A stretch of 64,000 nt of DNA from Takakia lepidozioides (GCA_030704615.1 CM060731.1:86780756-86844755), one strand, 5' to 3'; positions 45,701 through 59,800 are shown, counted from the stretch's first letter. Translations and numbers: made by a program. Notes: generated by a model from the sequence alone, not told the origin.

Positions 45701-46446
45701 CAAGAATTATTTGAGCAATGATTGGGCCAGACACTATGATAGGAGACTTTGCGGTAGTACCTTGTAATCTTTTCATCTCCTCTACCAGTGCGTTGTACAT
45801 TATGTCCGCCCATTCTACCTCTTGTCCTTTCAAGGCTTTGAGTATTTCCTCCGTGAAGGATCTGCTCAAATACTGTTGGTTCTGTTTCATGGCAATCAGA
45901 ACGTTCAATACCTGGCCTACCTCCTTTAGCCCTGGGTACACGGCCTTGGTACAAGCATAACCCTGAGTTTTAAAGAAACTCCCTTCTTGGAATAAGTCCC
46001 CTATTTGCAGTCTTGCCCTGTGCTCCTCCACATGCACCTGACCTGCTGGCAATCGAAACAATTGCTGGAGGTATAGGGGAGTAATTACTAATTCAAACTC
46101 CCTTCACCGTTGTTGTTCCTGTCCTTGGCTCAAAGTTCTGCAAGAATTGTAACATGTACTGTCTATGGTGCAATGTCCAATCTATGCTTTGCAATCCTTG
46201 CAATCTCAGCTCCTTCAGTATCTGTATCGCCTGTGGGGTAGCAATCGTTTGTTTCTGCAGAATTGTGGTGCTCTTCACCCTGATTTCCTCCATTCCTCTC
46301 ACTCTCTTCATTTTAGACCCACAGAAATGTTTTGGCTGTAACAACTGCAGAAATGCCTGTAGTGCACAAAGCATAAACGTATGGTTGCCACAAAAAGCTA
46401 TGGGTAATTTCTTGTAAGCCTGTGGGAGCTTGCAAGCATCAATCAA
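42777..46446 (-). pseudogene. R2 extra ORF downstream of pol (LTR-proximal copy)
   Basis: The longest frame, 43064-44506 (480 codons), covers the coiled coil, Pro-rich linker and conserved globular region in one piece, showing the ancestral frame for R1. Upstream segments at 44244-44777, 44774-45214, 45281-45703, 45606-46061 and 46093-46446 continue the same protein with frameshifts. The N-terminal block includes AYKKLPIAFCGNHTFMLCAL and VEWADIMYNALVEEMKRL. Total coding length would be about 1200 codons. The C-terminal tail is Arg/Ser-rich. Function is unknown; coiled coils suggest a multimer. Confidence 0.65.
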
Positions 46447-46989
46447 GAGAAAAACTCCGCTCTGTTCTTTCGTGTCTATGCCACTGCGTAAGTAATATTG
46501 CGAGCGTATAGTGTTAGTTCCTCCATAGTTTCCAAGCTATAGCATTGATGGTCTGTCCCGTCGAGACGCCCGTTACTCAGAACGACGCCGCTCTTGCGCT
46601 TAATTTCCCTCCAATTTCTTGATCCTTTCTCTGGCTTTCTATTGGCTGTAACCGCTGTGACTGGATTTTAGATTTCATTTTCTTTAGTGGACTTTCCCTG
46701 CTGGATAGTCCACTAGGATCACACATGTGACAAGAATTTCGCTTTTCTGTACTTGCCGTTTGTTCCGTTCCCCTTTTTCCGTATTCATTAATGGGCCCGC
46801 ATCCAATTTGACGCGTTGATTAGGTATTTTGACGGCCATTCTTGTCCTCTTTCTTGATGACACCTGTTCTTGCACTTCTTCTCAGCTGTGTGTCGCGCCC
46901 TGACTTCCACGTGTCTATTTTTTAAACTGGTTTCCGTTCTTTCTTCCATCAGCCATTTTCCTGAAGTTATTGTGCGTCCACCTGTCACT

Positions 46990-47270
46990 GATTCTATGGA
47001 TCGTGTAACCCTAGTAGGCTGTGTTGAGCTGTGACAGGCTGTGTCATACTGTGTGGTACGCTGTGATAGGCTGTGATGCACTGTGGTAAGCTGTGATAGG
47101 CTGTGACACGCGGTGGTAGGTTGTGATAGGCTGTGTTGCGCCGTGCTGGGTGTGTGATAGGCTGTGTCACGTTGTGATGGGTTTGGGATAGGCTATGTGT
47201 TGCATCGTGATGGGCTTGTGATAGGAATGTGTCATGTTGTGATGGGCTGTGATGGCGTGTCGTTTTCCGC
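46990..47270 (-). repeat. CACAGCC minisatellite between pol and the extra ORF (copy 1)
   Basis: Plus-strand units are ctgtgataggctgtgttgcgc-like, that is, CACAGCCTATCACAG on the coding strand. It is the same kind of repeat as in the LTRs but in an internal position. Confidence 0.75.
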
Positions 47271-50200
47271 CCGCCCTGGTCATATATGCTTGGCCTAGCG
47301 ACAAGTGCTCCATACTCCGTTGGTAAAACACTGTGCAGCCAGTGGTGACTGCTCTTGCGTTTCAACATGCAAATCATGCTGTAATGGTTTGTCATGGATA
47401 CCACTGTATCATTTTCATATTGGCATGACTCTTCCCAGCATATTTCTTTGTTAATGGTTTGTAACATGGCGGTGTGGTTATCATACATCTTTTGTATGAC
47501 ATAAGGTCCTTTCCATGGTGATTTAAGCTTAGAAGCTTTAATCTTCCCTTTCTTCTGCAACCATAGAACCAAATCCCCGTCTTAAAAGTCTTTAACTTGC
47601 CTTCATCAAAACTGTTCCTTTCTCTTCATCTGAATTCTGGTCATATATCAGCTGCATCAGCATGTACTTCTTCCACATGGTATAATTCATGTTTCCTGAC
47701 CTTAATGGAATCTTGCAATTCCATTCTCTTTCCCCACTCCGTTTCATGGTAGGTAACAGGAATCCACTGGAAGTAAGGCTCCATACCATAAACTAATTGG
47801 AATGGTGTATACTAGTGGTGACTTTATATGAAGTCCTGTATGACCACAAAGTGCTCAGCAGCTTGTATCCCAATCCGTTCTGTTTGCATTGACTATCTTA
47901 GCCAAGATAGTACATAGTATTTTGTTGGTAGCCTCTGCCTGCCCATTACCCTGTGGGTAATATGTGTACTCTTTCTATGCACAATCATGAATCTTAGTCT
48001 AGTCAACAACTCAATGGTCTCATTCATGAAGTGACTTCCCTGATCACTGATAAATTCTAAGGGACAGCCAAATCGTTTAAGTATGTTCTCATACAGGAAC
48101 CTTGCTGTGGACTTGGCTGTGTTGTCCCTCAAAGCTTTAGCTTCCACCCACTTCGTAGTATAATCAGTGGCTGTAATTATGTACCTGTTCCGTATGTATC
48201 TTGGCTGGTGGGTTAATTGGTCCAACAAAGTCTAGTCCCCATTTCTGAAATGTTCCGTAGGCATTGTAGGATGCAAGGCCATCCTTCCAGATCTCTGCAA
48301 AGGTCCTAGCCTCTGACATTCATCACAACTCTGACAATACTGTGTACATCTTTGAACAAAGTAGGCCACCAGAACCTGCGAGTAGTATCTCCTACTGGTA
48401 GTCTCTTCTCCAAATGACCTCCAGCCACTCCTTTATGAACTTCCTCCAAAACTTATTTACTTCATGGTGGTAAAAGCATCGTTTTAGTACTCCATATGTC
48501 CTAGCTTATACATTCTGCTTCCTACCATAGTATAAGGTAAAGCTTGATAGCGATTCTCTTCCTTGCTCCTTACCATAACTAGGTGGGCACTGACCATGAG
48601 CAAGGTAGTATCTGATTGGCCACTGCCAATCTAACCAGTCATCTGCACTTCCCTGCACCTCCACTGCAAATAGACTCGCATCTGGTAAGTGATCATCTAT
48701 TCCTGTGGCTGGTTCTCCTGTTGATAACCGTGACAAGTGATCCGCACAAGATGCAGTCCCCAGGCTTGTAAACAACCTCGAACTCAAACTCGTGCAAGAT
48801 TATCAACCATCTTGATTCTTCCGCTTATCAAAGGTGTTTACCAGGATATCAGAGCCTGGTGATCCACATAGAACATAACTTCTTGCCCAACAGGTAATGC
48901 CTAAATTTCTTCACTGCATAGATCATTGCCAATGCTTCTCTTTCCGTTGTGCTATAGTTCCTTTCAGCACTGTTCATCAACCGCTAGCATAGTACACAGG
49001 TGAATCTATATTTCCTGTAACATTCTGGGCTAACACCGCTCCCAACGCTTCCCTGATGCATCGCAGTGAACATGAAATACTACATGCCAGTGAGGGTTAA
49101 TAGCACAGGTGTAGTTGTTACTGACAGGTAAGTTCCTCAAACGCCTGTTGACATTCAGCTATCCAGGAAAAACACTGCATCTTTCTTCAGAAGCTGCTCA
49201 ATGGTGCTGCTATTTGTGCATACTTTTGACAAATCTGTAATAACTGATGGTTTGCCCAAGGAATCTCCTTAGACTCTTAACATTCACTGGGGTGGAGAGG
49301 TTTAATGGACTCTGTCTTCTGGGATCCCAAGAAGTCCTTCTTACACACAATGTGTCCCAGAAGCACCCTGAGTTCACACAGAAAGTACACTTCTCTGGAT
49401 TCAGGCCCAGCCCTCTCATCCTGCATCTGGCCAGACTAACTCCAATTTATGCAAGTGCTCATTTTAGAGCTGTACACACTGAAATCATCAAGATACCTGC
49501 AGAAATCATCCAGATACTCATGAAAAGATTCACTTATCACTCTCTGAAAGGTCGCTGGTGCATTACAAAGTCCAAAGGGCATGACTTTGTATGCATAAGC
49601 ACCCCGTCTGTGATGAAAGCTGTTTTTCCTTGGTCTTCTTCTGCCACTTGCACTTGATTATAACACATGAAACCATCCATGAATGAGTACATCTCATGGC
49701 TGCACAGTGTCTAATACTGCTTCTGAATGGCAAAGGGAAAGGATCTTTCTTCGTACAAGCATTCAGCTTCTTGTAGTCCATACAAACTCTTAGTTTACCA
49801 TTCTTCTTGGGAACTATAACAATGGGTGACAACCAAGTTGTATACTCTATTGGTATATAAAACTAGCCTCAGCCAATTCTTAATCTTCTCCAACCTTCTG
49901 TGCGTAGTTGGGATTCATTCTGTACCTCGCCTGCTTGATTGGTACTGACCTGGTTCCAGTTCAATCTTAGCTGACAGACTTCAGGTGGTATCCCCTTTTG
50001 GATCTCATAGCTCCAAGCAAATACATCTCGTGTATTTGATGAACAAGTTTTAGCTTCTTCAAAGAATTCGGCCCAAATCAGCTCCTACTTTCACCATCCT
50101 CGGTTCCTCTTTAGTTCCCACATTCACTTCCCCTCACTGGCTATCAGGTGTGATTGTCCAACCAGTCACCACTTCATCCGTAAGCTCACAGTGGCTGGTT

Positions 50201-52740
50201 CCTCTAGGATTTCCATTTTCCTTCTCTTTTTCATAGAAATGTGATGGGTAACTGCTGGTTTCCTCTTCAGTTGGTGGTGCTGTCACTACACCACAGCAGA
50301 TACCTCTTAAACACTTAGGCTTTCAGCCGCATCTCTGCAACCTGCTCCCACTCTGGGTGTTGCAGCAAATAGGGTAGCTTCCTGCTCCTCATCCAGTCCT
50401 CCTTCCGTCATACTCTCTGACTCCTCGAGGTCTTCTTGTAGCAGGTATCTACTAGATTTTTGTGGTAATTTGTATCTCGTGTATCCATTATGCACGGTTA
50501 GAAAATGAGAATTCCAGTCATGGATACCCTGGCCTGTTTCAGCCACGGACGTACCAATAATAAGGAGTAAGCCTCCATACTTCATCATCTTCAACACAGT
50601 TACTGTGATCATCAAGATCATCTTTGTATCTGTATCTTAACTCCTCTTATTAATCCCAATGGCTGTACACTCTTTGATCTGCCATTGTTACTGTAAAGGG
50701 GCTGGTTTCATGTTACTTAGACAAGCTTCTTCTTAATTGGTCTGTCATGATATTTACTCCAGAACCTCATCTATCAGTACATCGTTAGTTCTGTGCTTCC
50801 AATTCTCAATTGGATTACTGCACATAGAATCACAAAGTCCATGGAGTTCTCGCCCTTCCGGCTTCACATTATAACTGGTCACCTTGCTGTTCAGGTCTGT
50901 GTTTCCTGTCTCCTGGGCAATTCGATGATGCTTGATACAGCTTGTGCCTACAATAAGGTGCCACAGCCAATAGCTCCAATGGTAATTTCTGCTTTCTGGC
51001 TATATACTTCAGCCAAAGTCTCTTCATTACTTGATGTCTGCATCTTCTTTCTTCCTTTCATCCTCACTTCCTTCCTTCTCCATCAGAATCAGAGGAATCT
51101 GCAACGGAAGATCAGTACTCTTCTGCATTCCCTTATGGTATCTGCCACTTCCTTGTGCAGTTCCTTCTCATCTCTCCAAGCCTCATCATCTTAGGCATAT
51201 CAGTGCCACCTCATTATCATATTATTCCTATACTACTGGAGGTATTAGTTGGCTTTACTTCTTGTTACTATCATTGTACTTACTTCTGGTACAACACATG
51301 GCCTAACCATGTGAGCTGCCACCACTGGGCTCATTCACAGGAGCTCTCATCTCATTCTGGTGTCTAATCCAGAATGAACAGGCTGCCTTGCGATGTCCTG
51401 GCTGATTACAATAGTAACATAGTTCTTCACCATTGGGTCCTCGCCTTGGTCTGTTCTATTGATTATTTCGTAATCTGAGTCAGGGTGGTAATTCCCCCTT
51501 GGTTACCATGATAGTGCCTATGGAATTTCTTGGTAAATTCCTCTTGAATTACCTCTCCCTTCCATGCCATTGTTTAACCACCAGACCTACCATAGTGGTC
51601 TGATCATTGTTCTTCTGGCTGGGGCTGCAACTGATGCACCCTTACTTGCCTAGGTTCTCTGAGACTGTCCTTCTGTTTGTAGTAACAATTCTCAGTAGAA
51701 TGGTTATCCATTTACAGATAGAAGGGTACTTCTCCTTCATGTGGCCATCTGTGGTGGTATGGCTTCATTCTGGCACTTTGCCACACCATACACCCTTCCT
51801 CCAATGTGTTGCGCCTCTGTGGCAATGCTTCAAGATTTCTTCCAATCTATTTTAATAGTTATCCCTCTTCAACTTCTCCTTTCTCTTACTTTTCCTTTTA
51901 GTTTTCTTGCTCTTCTTCTTCATCTGACTCATCCTCAGCGTCTCATTCATCCCTTTCTCTCTCTGAGCATTCCAATTGCTCAATTCGCTTCTGCCAGTTT
52001 CAAATGCCTCCTCCACTGTATTATGGGGTAACATATCCACTTTCTTTTGCAACTCTGGTCTTAGTCCACTCACAAACCAAGTCTTATGGTAAAACGGGTG
52101 TGGTACTGCAGCCAGCTTTTCATCATCAATCCATCTTTTTCCATATACTCCTCAACAGTTTTCATGCTTCTTTTGCGTTAACTGTTGTAAACTTCCATAC
52201 ACTTCATCTCAGTTTTACTTGTCCGGAACTATTTGAAATGTTGTATTAAAGCCATTCAGGTTCGGAAATGATTATCAGGGAATCTTGAAACATACCATTC
52301 ACTTGCGTTCTTGATAAGTGAACAAGGAAACAATCTCATCTTGGCCTCATCGCCATTCTCATTGTTCACTTATACACATGTGCTTTCAAATTGGCTAAAT
52401 GTGACATCGGGATCCCCTGTTCATGAATATATTGAAAGGTGGTTTTGCCCGTGTTGGTTGTAATACCATCTGTGGCCCTACCTTCTGCCCACTGACAGGT
52501 GCTGGCACCCTTGCTGGTGCCTGTCCTTCTGGACCGGTGTTTGTGGTGGATATTCCACCAAGTGGTGGCCCTTGAGCACTCTGCTTTCGGCCCCACTTTT
52601 TGATATTCACAGTATCCAGCTTCAGTTGCACACTATTCCCACACTCCTGGCCCCCCAGAGCCAGATCCAGGCAGCCGCCTGATCCCCCTGAGCCGACACC
52701 TTCGTGGCGGTGATGGTGAGCCAAGTGCTCCCCTTGATCC
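47271..52740 (-). pseudogene. R2 gag-pol, LTR-proximal copy, indel-rich
   Basis: In coding order: gag-like GLRPELQKKVDMLPHNTVEEAFE (about 52070-51990), a zinc-knuckle region near 51400 (CYYCNQPGH), reverse transcriptase (SPIVIVPKKNGKLRVCMDYK, about 49832-49770), RNase H (DHLSRLSTGEPA, about 48740) and integrase ([36 protein letters not shown], about 48190-48000). Then comes a post-integrase segment KSPWKGPYVIQKMYDNHTA (about 47525-47450). Gene order is Ty3-type. Frames break every 100-300 bp through single-base indels; compare the copy at 56835-61188. Confidence 0.75.
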
Positions 52741-53450
52741 AGGCCAACGGGGGTGGATGTCCTGGTTGTAGTCTCAACCTCAGCTGTTGGGTCTACTTCT
52801 CATATTCTTCCTCTTCAAAGTCTTCTCTATGTTTTCATCTCCAAGTTTCTCCTTGGGTTTCTTCTTCACTCATGTAACTCAACTTTGTAATGGTGTTTGT
52901 TGGAGCGTCTGGGACTCTCGTGGCTCTGCCAATCCTCATCTCCTTTTCTTCACCTTCGCGTCTGAAACTGGAGTTCTGCTTTGGTGTTCCATGCCACCTC
53001 TTATCAAAGATTCTCTGTCAAAATCTTATCCCGGGATTGTACCTCAGATCTTTCACCTCGTGATTGATTCTTCTTCCTGTACCAATTCCCTTATCTTTTT
53101 GCATAAGAAACAGAAGGAGTGGCATACAACTTAGTTCTCCGGTATGGGTGATGTACTCTTGATCTTAATGGTGTGAGAGGTCCAAGATGATTCCCTATGT
53201 CTATCTCTCTTCCCCAAAGATATGGCTATTAGCTTTTTCAGATAGCTTTCTCTTTTTGTTGAATATCTCTGCGTCTAGCTCTCTTTCCTCACTCATGTCA
53301 CATGTTTTCATTTTCTTAATGTGGCAATAACCAAAACTCTCTTCCTGTAATATCTCTCGTATATGCCTGGGATTCTTTCAAGCTTTCAATGCACCCTTGG
53401 CATTACTGAGTCTCCGTTACCATCTAACCATATGGCAAACAAGTCTGGAA
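52741..53450 (-). other. Region upstream of R2 gag, up to the sequence gap
   Basis: It probably holds the gag N-terminus and leader of the R2 copy. Short Glu/Lys-rich frames are present but none is long. No LTR or primer-binding site was recognised before the gap. Confidence 0.35.
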
Positions 53451-53950
53451 NNNNNNNNNNNNNNNNNNNNNNNNNNNNNNNNNNNNNNNNNNNNNNNNNN
53501 NNNNNNNNNNNNNNNNNNNNNNNNNNNNNNNNNNNNNNNNNNNNNNNNNNNNNNNNNNNNNNNNNNNNNNNNNNNNNNNNNNNNNNNNNNNNNNNNNNNN
53601 NNNNNNNNNNNNNNNNNNNNNNNNNNNNNNNNNNNNNNNNNNNNNNNNNNNNNNNNNNNNNNNNNNNNNNNNNNNNNNNNNNNNNNNNNNNNNNNNNNNN
53701 NNNNNNNNNNNNNNNNNNNNNNNNNNNNNNNNNNNNNNNNNNNNNNNNNNNNNNNNNNNNNNNNNNNNNNNNNNNNNNNNNNNNNNNNNNNNNNNNNNNN
53801 NNNNNNNNNNNNNNNNNNNNNNNNNNNNNNNNNNNNNNNNNNNNNNNNNNNNNNNNNNNNNNNNNNNNNNNNNNNNNNNNNNNNNNNNNNNNNNNNNNNN
53901 NNNNNNNNNNNNNNNNNNNNNNNNNNNNNNNNNNNNNNNNNNNNNNNNNN
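53451..53950. other. Assembly gap of 500 N
   Basis: Exactly 500 undetermined bases. The size is probably a placeholder. The left flank is the R2 leader and the right flank the middle of another copy of the extra ORF, so at least the 3' half of that ORF and any intervening LTR are missing. Confidence 0.99.
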
Positions 53951-56080
53951 CAGCTTCCATTTGCCTGTATTGCTTGAAAGTATGCTCATTGCGACAGATT
54001 GTATTCTTCATATCGACAATGAGCTTCAATTGCTCAACATTCTCCTCTTCTGCCTTCGTACATTTTCCGCTTGACTGTTTATTTCTTTTTAGATTGTTCA
54101 AGCATAGTTGTGAATGTAGGCACATTGTATCGCCATCCTGTTATGCACTGTCTGCAACTCCGTATGTAGTTCATTCAGTTCTGGCAACTTGCTTTCCATG
54201 CTGCACCTGCATTTGGTAGAGCTGTTGCTTATGTGCTTCGTGCAACTGGTCTGCGCGAGGCCTGCCTCAATCAATTGTTCCTTGGCCAATTGCAAAGCCG
54301 CTTCCTGTATTTCCCAAGTCCTGCTTCATCTTGAGAGTGACCTCTTCATCGACCTTGTTTGCACACTCAGTGGCTAGTCGAGCCTCGAACTCCTTCCTGA
54401 TTTCCTCTATTCAAGTCAAGGCTGTCAATTGGGTATGGGAACTGGGATTTGACATAAGTCCCCAACAAATTAAGTGTCCTGCCTATGGAACTCATCATCA
54501 TCATTGCCTTTTGAGGGTCATCATGGTGAGGTTGCTGCTGTTCCTCCTGATCTTCAACAGTGTGATGTCTCACGAACCATTCAGGCCATTGTCCCACCGA
54601 TTTTCTTCCTGAACCACTTCAACTATCACCGGTGCTACAGTGTCATGACTTCCGCCTGTGGTACCTCCGACACAGGTGTGTGTCTTATATGCACCTCAGG
54701 ATTTCCCTTGGGCAACTGTTGCACCTCTGGGATCTCTGTCTCCTTGACAGACCAGAATATTCATAGAGAAGGTCCCCTTTCTCATTTCTGCCACTATCTG
54801 TTCTGTAGTTGGAATATCTATCCCTTCACTTTCCAAATCAATGGATAACTTTGACCCTTGTGACAAGTCGGTCAAGTGGCTGTGATGGTTGTGATACAGA
54901 AGTAACTTCCTCCTCCCTCTCTGAAGGTCCTGCCTTCCAGTATAGCATTTGTCTGTGCTGCTGTGCCCCTTCCTGCCATGAGCTGGAAACATTATCATGC
55001 GGAATCCGTGAAGCCAGTGGATCCGCCACTACACAGTTTCCCCTCTCTGCCTCTTAGTCTCGGTTGTGCTGCTAGTCCCCCCTCACTGTGTGAAGAGCTT
55101 GCTCTTCCATTGCAGTTGTTTCTTCTCTGGCTCAAACACTCCACATTTCCTTCCTGTCTTGTGCATTAAGTATGCCAGATTAAGGATTATTTGAGCAATG
55201 ATTGGCCAGACTATGATAGGAGACTTTGCGGTAGTACCTTGTAATCTTTTCATCTCCTCCACTAGTGCGTTGTACATTATGTCCGCCCATTGTACCTCTT
55301 GTCCCTTCAGGCCTTTGAGTATTTCCTCTGTGAGGATCTGCTCAAATATGTTGGTTCTGTTTCAGGGCAATCAGAACGTTCAATATCTGGCCTATCTCTT
55401 TTAGCCCTGGGTACACGCTCTTTGGTACACCATAACCTAGAGTTTTAAAGAACTCCCTCTTGGAATAAGTCCCATATTTTGTAGTCTTGCCCTGTGTTCC
55501 TTCACATACATGCCTGACCTGTTGCAATCGAAACAATGCTGGAGGTATAGGGAGTAATCATTAATTCAACTCCCTTCACCGTTGTTGTTCCTGTCCTTGG
55601 CTCAAAGTTCTGCAAAAATTGTAACATGTACTGTCTATGGTGTAATGTCCAGATCTAGGCTTTGCAATCCTTCCAATCTCAGCTCTCCAGTATCTTTATC
55701 GCCTGTGGGGTAGCCATTGTTTGTTTCTGCAGAATTGTGGTGCTCTTCACCCTGATTTCCTCCATTCCTCTCACTCCTCTTCATTTTAGACTCACAGAAC
55801 TGTTTTGGCTGTAACAACTGTAGGAATGTCTGTAGTGCACAAAGCATAAACGTATGGTTGTCGCAGAAAGCTATGGGTAATTTCTTGTAAGCCTGCGGGG
55901 CTTGCAAGCATCGCTCAAGAGAAAGCTCCGCTCTATCCTTTCGGTGTCTATGCCACTGCGTAAGTAATATTGCGAGCGTATAGTCTGTTAGTTCCTCCAT
56001 AGTTTCCAAGTTATAGCATTTATGGCCTGTCCTGTCGAGACGCCCGTTACTCAGAACGACGCCGCCTCTTGCGCTCAATT
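53951..56080 (-). pseudogene. Second copy of the R2 extra ORF, 5' part, cut by the gap
   Basis: Minus-strand frames match the copy at 44500-46446, from AYKKLPIAFCDNHTFMLCAL (about 55890) to NEHTFKQYRQMEA at the gap edge. Many single-base indels relative to the other copy break the frame. Confidence 0.65.
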
Positions 56081-56459
56081 TCCCTCCATTTTCTTGATCC
56101 TTTCTCTGGTTTTCTATTGGCTGTATCCGCTGTGACTGGATTTTAAATTTTATCTTCTTTAGTGGACTTCCCTCTTGGATAGTCCACTAGGATCACACAT
56201 GTGACAAGAATTGCGCTTTTCTGTACTTGCCGTTCGTTTCTGTTTCCTTTTTCCGTACTCATTAATGGGCCTGGCTTTTCATCCCTTTTGAACGGCCGTT
56301 CTTGTCTTCTTCTTTTTGACACCTGTCCTTGCACTTCATTGTCTGCTGTGTGTCGCGCCCTAACCTCCACGTCTATTTTTAAACTAATTTCCGTTTCCTC
56401 TTCCGTCATCCATTTTCCTGAAGTTATTATGTGTCCACCACTTTCACTGATTCTATGGA

Positions 56460-56830
56460 TGGTGTAACTTTAGTAGGCTTGTGTTGAGCTGTGACAGGCT
56501 GTGTCCATACTGTGTTACGCTGTGATAGGCTGTGATGCACGGTGGTAAGCTGTGATAGGCTGTGACACGCTTGGTAGGTTTTTTGATAGGCTTTGTTGTG
56601 TTGCGCCGTGCTGGGCTGTGATAGGCTGTGGGTTGCGCCTTGCTGGGCTGTGATAGTTGTGTCACGTCGTGATGGGGCTGTGATAGGCTGTGTCCGTCGT
56701 GATGGGCTGTGATAGGTGTGTTGCTCTTGCTGGGCAATGATCTGTTGTTCCCGTGTGATGGGCTGTGATAGGCTGTTTTGCGCCTTGATGGGCTGTGTGA
56801 TAGGCGGTGTCACGTTTGTTTTGGCCCACC
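56460..56830 (-). repeat. CACAGCC minisatellite between pol and the extra ORF (copy 2)
   Basis: Same unit type and same position as 46990-47270, but longer (about 370 bp) and with different unit order. Confidence 0.75.
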
Positions 56831-56834
56831 CTGG

Positions 56835-59800
56835 TCATATATGCTGGGCCTAGCGACAAGTGTTCCATACTCCGTTCGTAACACTGGTGCAGCCCGTGAC
56901 TGTTCTTGCGGTTCTATAATGCAAATCATGCTGCAGGGTTTGTCATGGATACCACTGTACCCCTTCAACTTATTTTGCATTGACTCTTCCCAGCATTTCT
57001 TTGTTAATGGTTTGTAACATGGCGGTGTTGTTATCATACATCTTTTGTATGACATAAGGTCTTTCCACGGTGATTTAAGCTTAGAAGCTTGAATCTTTCC
57101 TTTCTTCTTCTGCAACCATAGAACCAAATCCCCCGTCTAAAAGTCTTTATCTTCCTTCATCAAACTGTTGTCCTTTCAGCTTCATCTGAATTCTGGTCAT
57201 ATTATCAGCTGCATCAGCACGTACTTCTTCCACATGGTATAATTCATGTTTCCTGACCTTGATGAGTCTTGCAATTCCATTCTTTTTCCCCACTCCGTTC
57301 CATGGTAGGGTAACAGGTTCCACTGGAAGTAAGGCTTCCATGCCATAACTAATTGGAATGGTGTATACTTAGTGGTGACTTTATATGAGGTCCTGTATGA
57401 CCACAAAGCTGTCAGCAGCTTTGTATCCCATCCGTTCTGTTGCTTGACTATCTTAGCCAAGATAGTACATAGTATTTTGTTGGTAGCCTCTGCCTGCCCA
57501 TTACCCTGTGGGTAAATGTTTGTACTCTTTCTATGCACAATCATAAACTCTTTAGTCAACAACTCATGGTCTCATTCATGAAGTGACTTCCTTGATCACT
57601 GATAAATTCTAAGGGACAGCCAAATCGTGTAAGTATGTTCTCGTACAGGAACCTTGCTGTGGACTTGGCTGTGTTGTCCCTCAAAGCTTTAGCTTCCACC
57701 CACTTTGTAGTATAATCAGTGGCTGTAATTATGTACCTGTTTCGTGTATTCTTGGATGGTGGGTTAATTGTCCAACAAAGTCTAGTCCCCATTTCTGAAA
57801 TGGTTCCGTAGGCATTGTAGGATGCAAGGCCATCCTTCCAGATCTCTGCAAAGGTCCTAGCCTCTGACATTCATCACACTTCTTTGACAATACTCGTGTA
57901 CATCTTTGAACAAAGTAGGCCACCAGTATCCTGCGAGTAGTATCTTTCTACTGGTAGTCTCTTCTCCAAAATGACCTCCAGCCACTCCTTTATGAACTTC
58001 CGCCAAAACTTTATTTACTTCATGGTGGTACAAGCATCGTTTTAAGTACTCCATCAGGTCCTAACTTATACATTCTGCTTCCTACCATAGTATAAGGTAA
58101 AGCTTTGATAGCATTCTCTTCCTCTGCTCCTTACCATAACTAGGTGGGCACTGACCATGAGCAAGGTAGTATCTGATTGGCCACTGCCAATCTAACCATC
58201 ATCTGCACTTCCTTGCACCTCCATTACAAATAAAGTCGATCAGGTACTGATCGTCTACTCCTGTGGCGGTTCTCCTGTTGTTAGTCGTGACAAATGATCT
58301 GCCACAAGATGCAAACGGCCAGGCTTGTAAATAACCTCGAACTCAAACTCATGCAAGATTATAACCACCTCGCTATCCTTCCACTTATCAAAGGTTTGTT
58401 CACCAGATATCAGAGCCTGGTGATCCACATAAACATAAACTTTCTTCCCAATAGGTAATGCCTGAATTTCTTGACTGCATAAATCATTGCCAATGCTTCT
58501 CTTCCGTTGTGCTATAGTCCTCTCAGCACTGTTCATCAACCGGCTAGCATAGTACACAGGTGAATCTATATTCCCTGTAACATTCTGGGCTAAACACCGC
58601 CCCAACGCTTCTCCTGATGCATCGCAATGAACATGGAATACTACATGCCAGTGAGGGTTAATCAGTACAGGTGTAGTTGTTACTGACAGTGTAAGTTCCT
58701 CAAATGCCTGTTGACATTCAGCTGTCCAGGCAAACACTGCATCTCTTTCTTCAGTAGTTTTTTGCTCAATGGTGCTGCTATTTGTGCATACCTTTTGACA
58801 ATCTCCTGTAATAACTGGTTTGCCCAAGGAATCTCCGTAGATTTTTAACATTCACTGGTGGTGGAGAGGCTTTAATGGACTCGTCTTTCTGGGATCCACA
58901 AGGAGTCCCTTCTTACACACAATTGGTCCCAGAAGCCCCCTGAGTTCACACAGAAAGTACACTTCTCTGGATTCCAGGCCAGACCTCTCATCCTGCATCT
59001 GGCCAAACATAACTCCAATTTATGCAAGTGTTCACTCTTAGAGCTGTACACACTGAATCATCCAGAATACCTGCATGAAATCATCCAGATACTCATGAAA
59101 AGATTCACTTATCACTCTCTGAAAGGTCGCTGGTGCATTACAAAGTCCAAAGGGCATGACTTTGTATGCATAAGCCCCCCAGTCTGTGATGAAAGCTGTT
59201 TTCCCTTGGTCTCTTCTGCCACTTGCACTTGATTATAACCACTGAAGCCATCCATGAATGAGTACATCTCATGGCCTGCCACAGTGTCTAATACTGCTTC
59301 TGTGAATGGCAGGGAAAGGATCTTTCTTTCGTACAAGCATTCAGCTTCTTATAGTTCACACATACTCTTAGTTTGCCATTCTTCTTGGGAACTATAACAA
59401 TGGGTGACAACCAAGTTGTATACTCTATTGTATATAAACTTAGCCTCAGCCAACTTCTTTATCTCTTCTCCAACCTTCTGTGCGTGTTGGGATTCTTCTA
59501 TACCTCGCCTGCTTGATTGGTACTGACCCGGTTCTAGTTCAATCTTATGCTGACAGACTTCAGGTGGTATCCCTTTTAGATCCTCATAGCTCCAAGCAAA
59601 TACATCTCTGTATTTGATGAACAGCTTTAGCTTCTTCGAAGAATTCCGGCCCAAATCAGCTCCTACTTTCACCATCCTCGGTTCCTCCTGAGTTCCCACA
59701 TTTTTACTTCTCCTCACCTGCTCATCAGCTGTGATTGTCCAACCAGTCACCACTTCATCCTGTAAGCTCACAGTGGCTGGTTCTTCTAGGATTTCTATTT

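Noticed and set aside
42777-46446. Envelope-like gene, making R2 an endogenous retrovirus
   Set aside because: No signal peptide, transmembrane segment or fusion-like region is visible; the protein is coiled-coil and proline/glutamine-rich.
53363-54125. Open frames spanning the N gap
   Set aside because: They consist mostly of undetermined residues; the bridge is an artefact of the gap.
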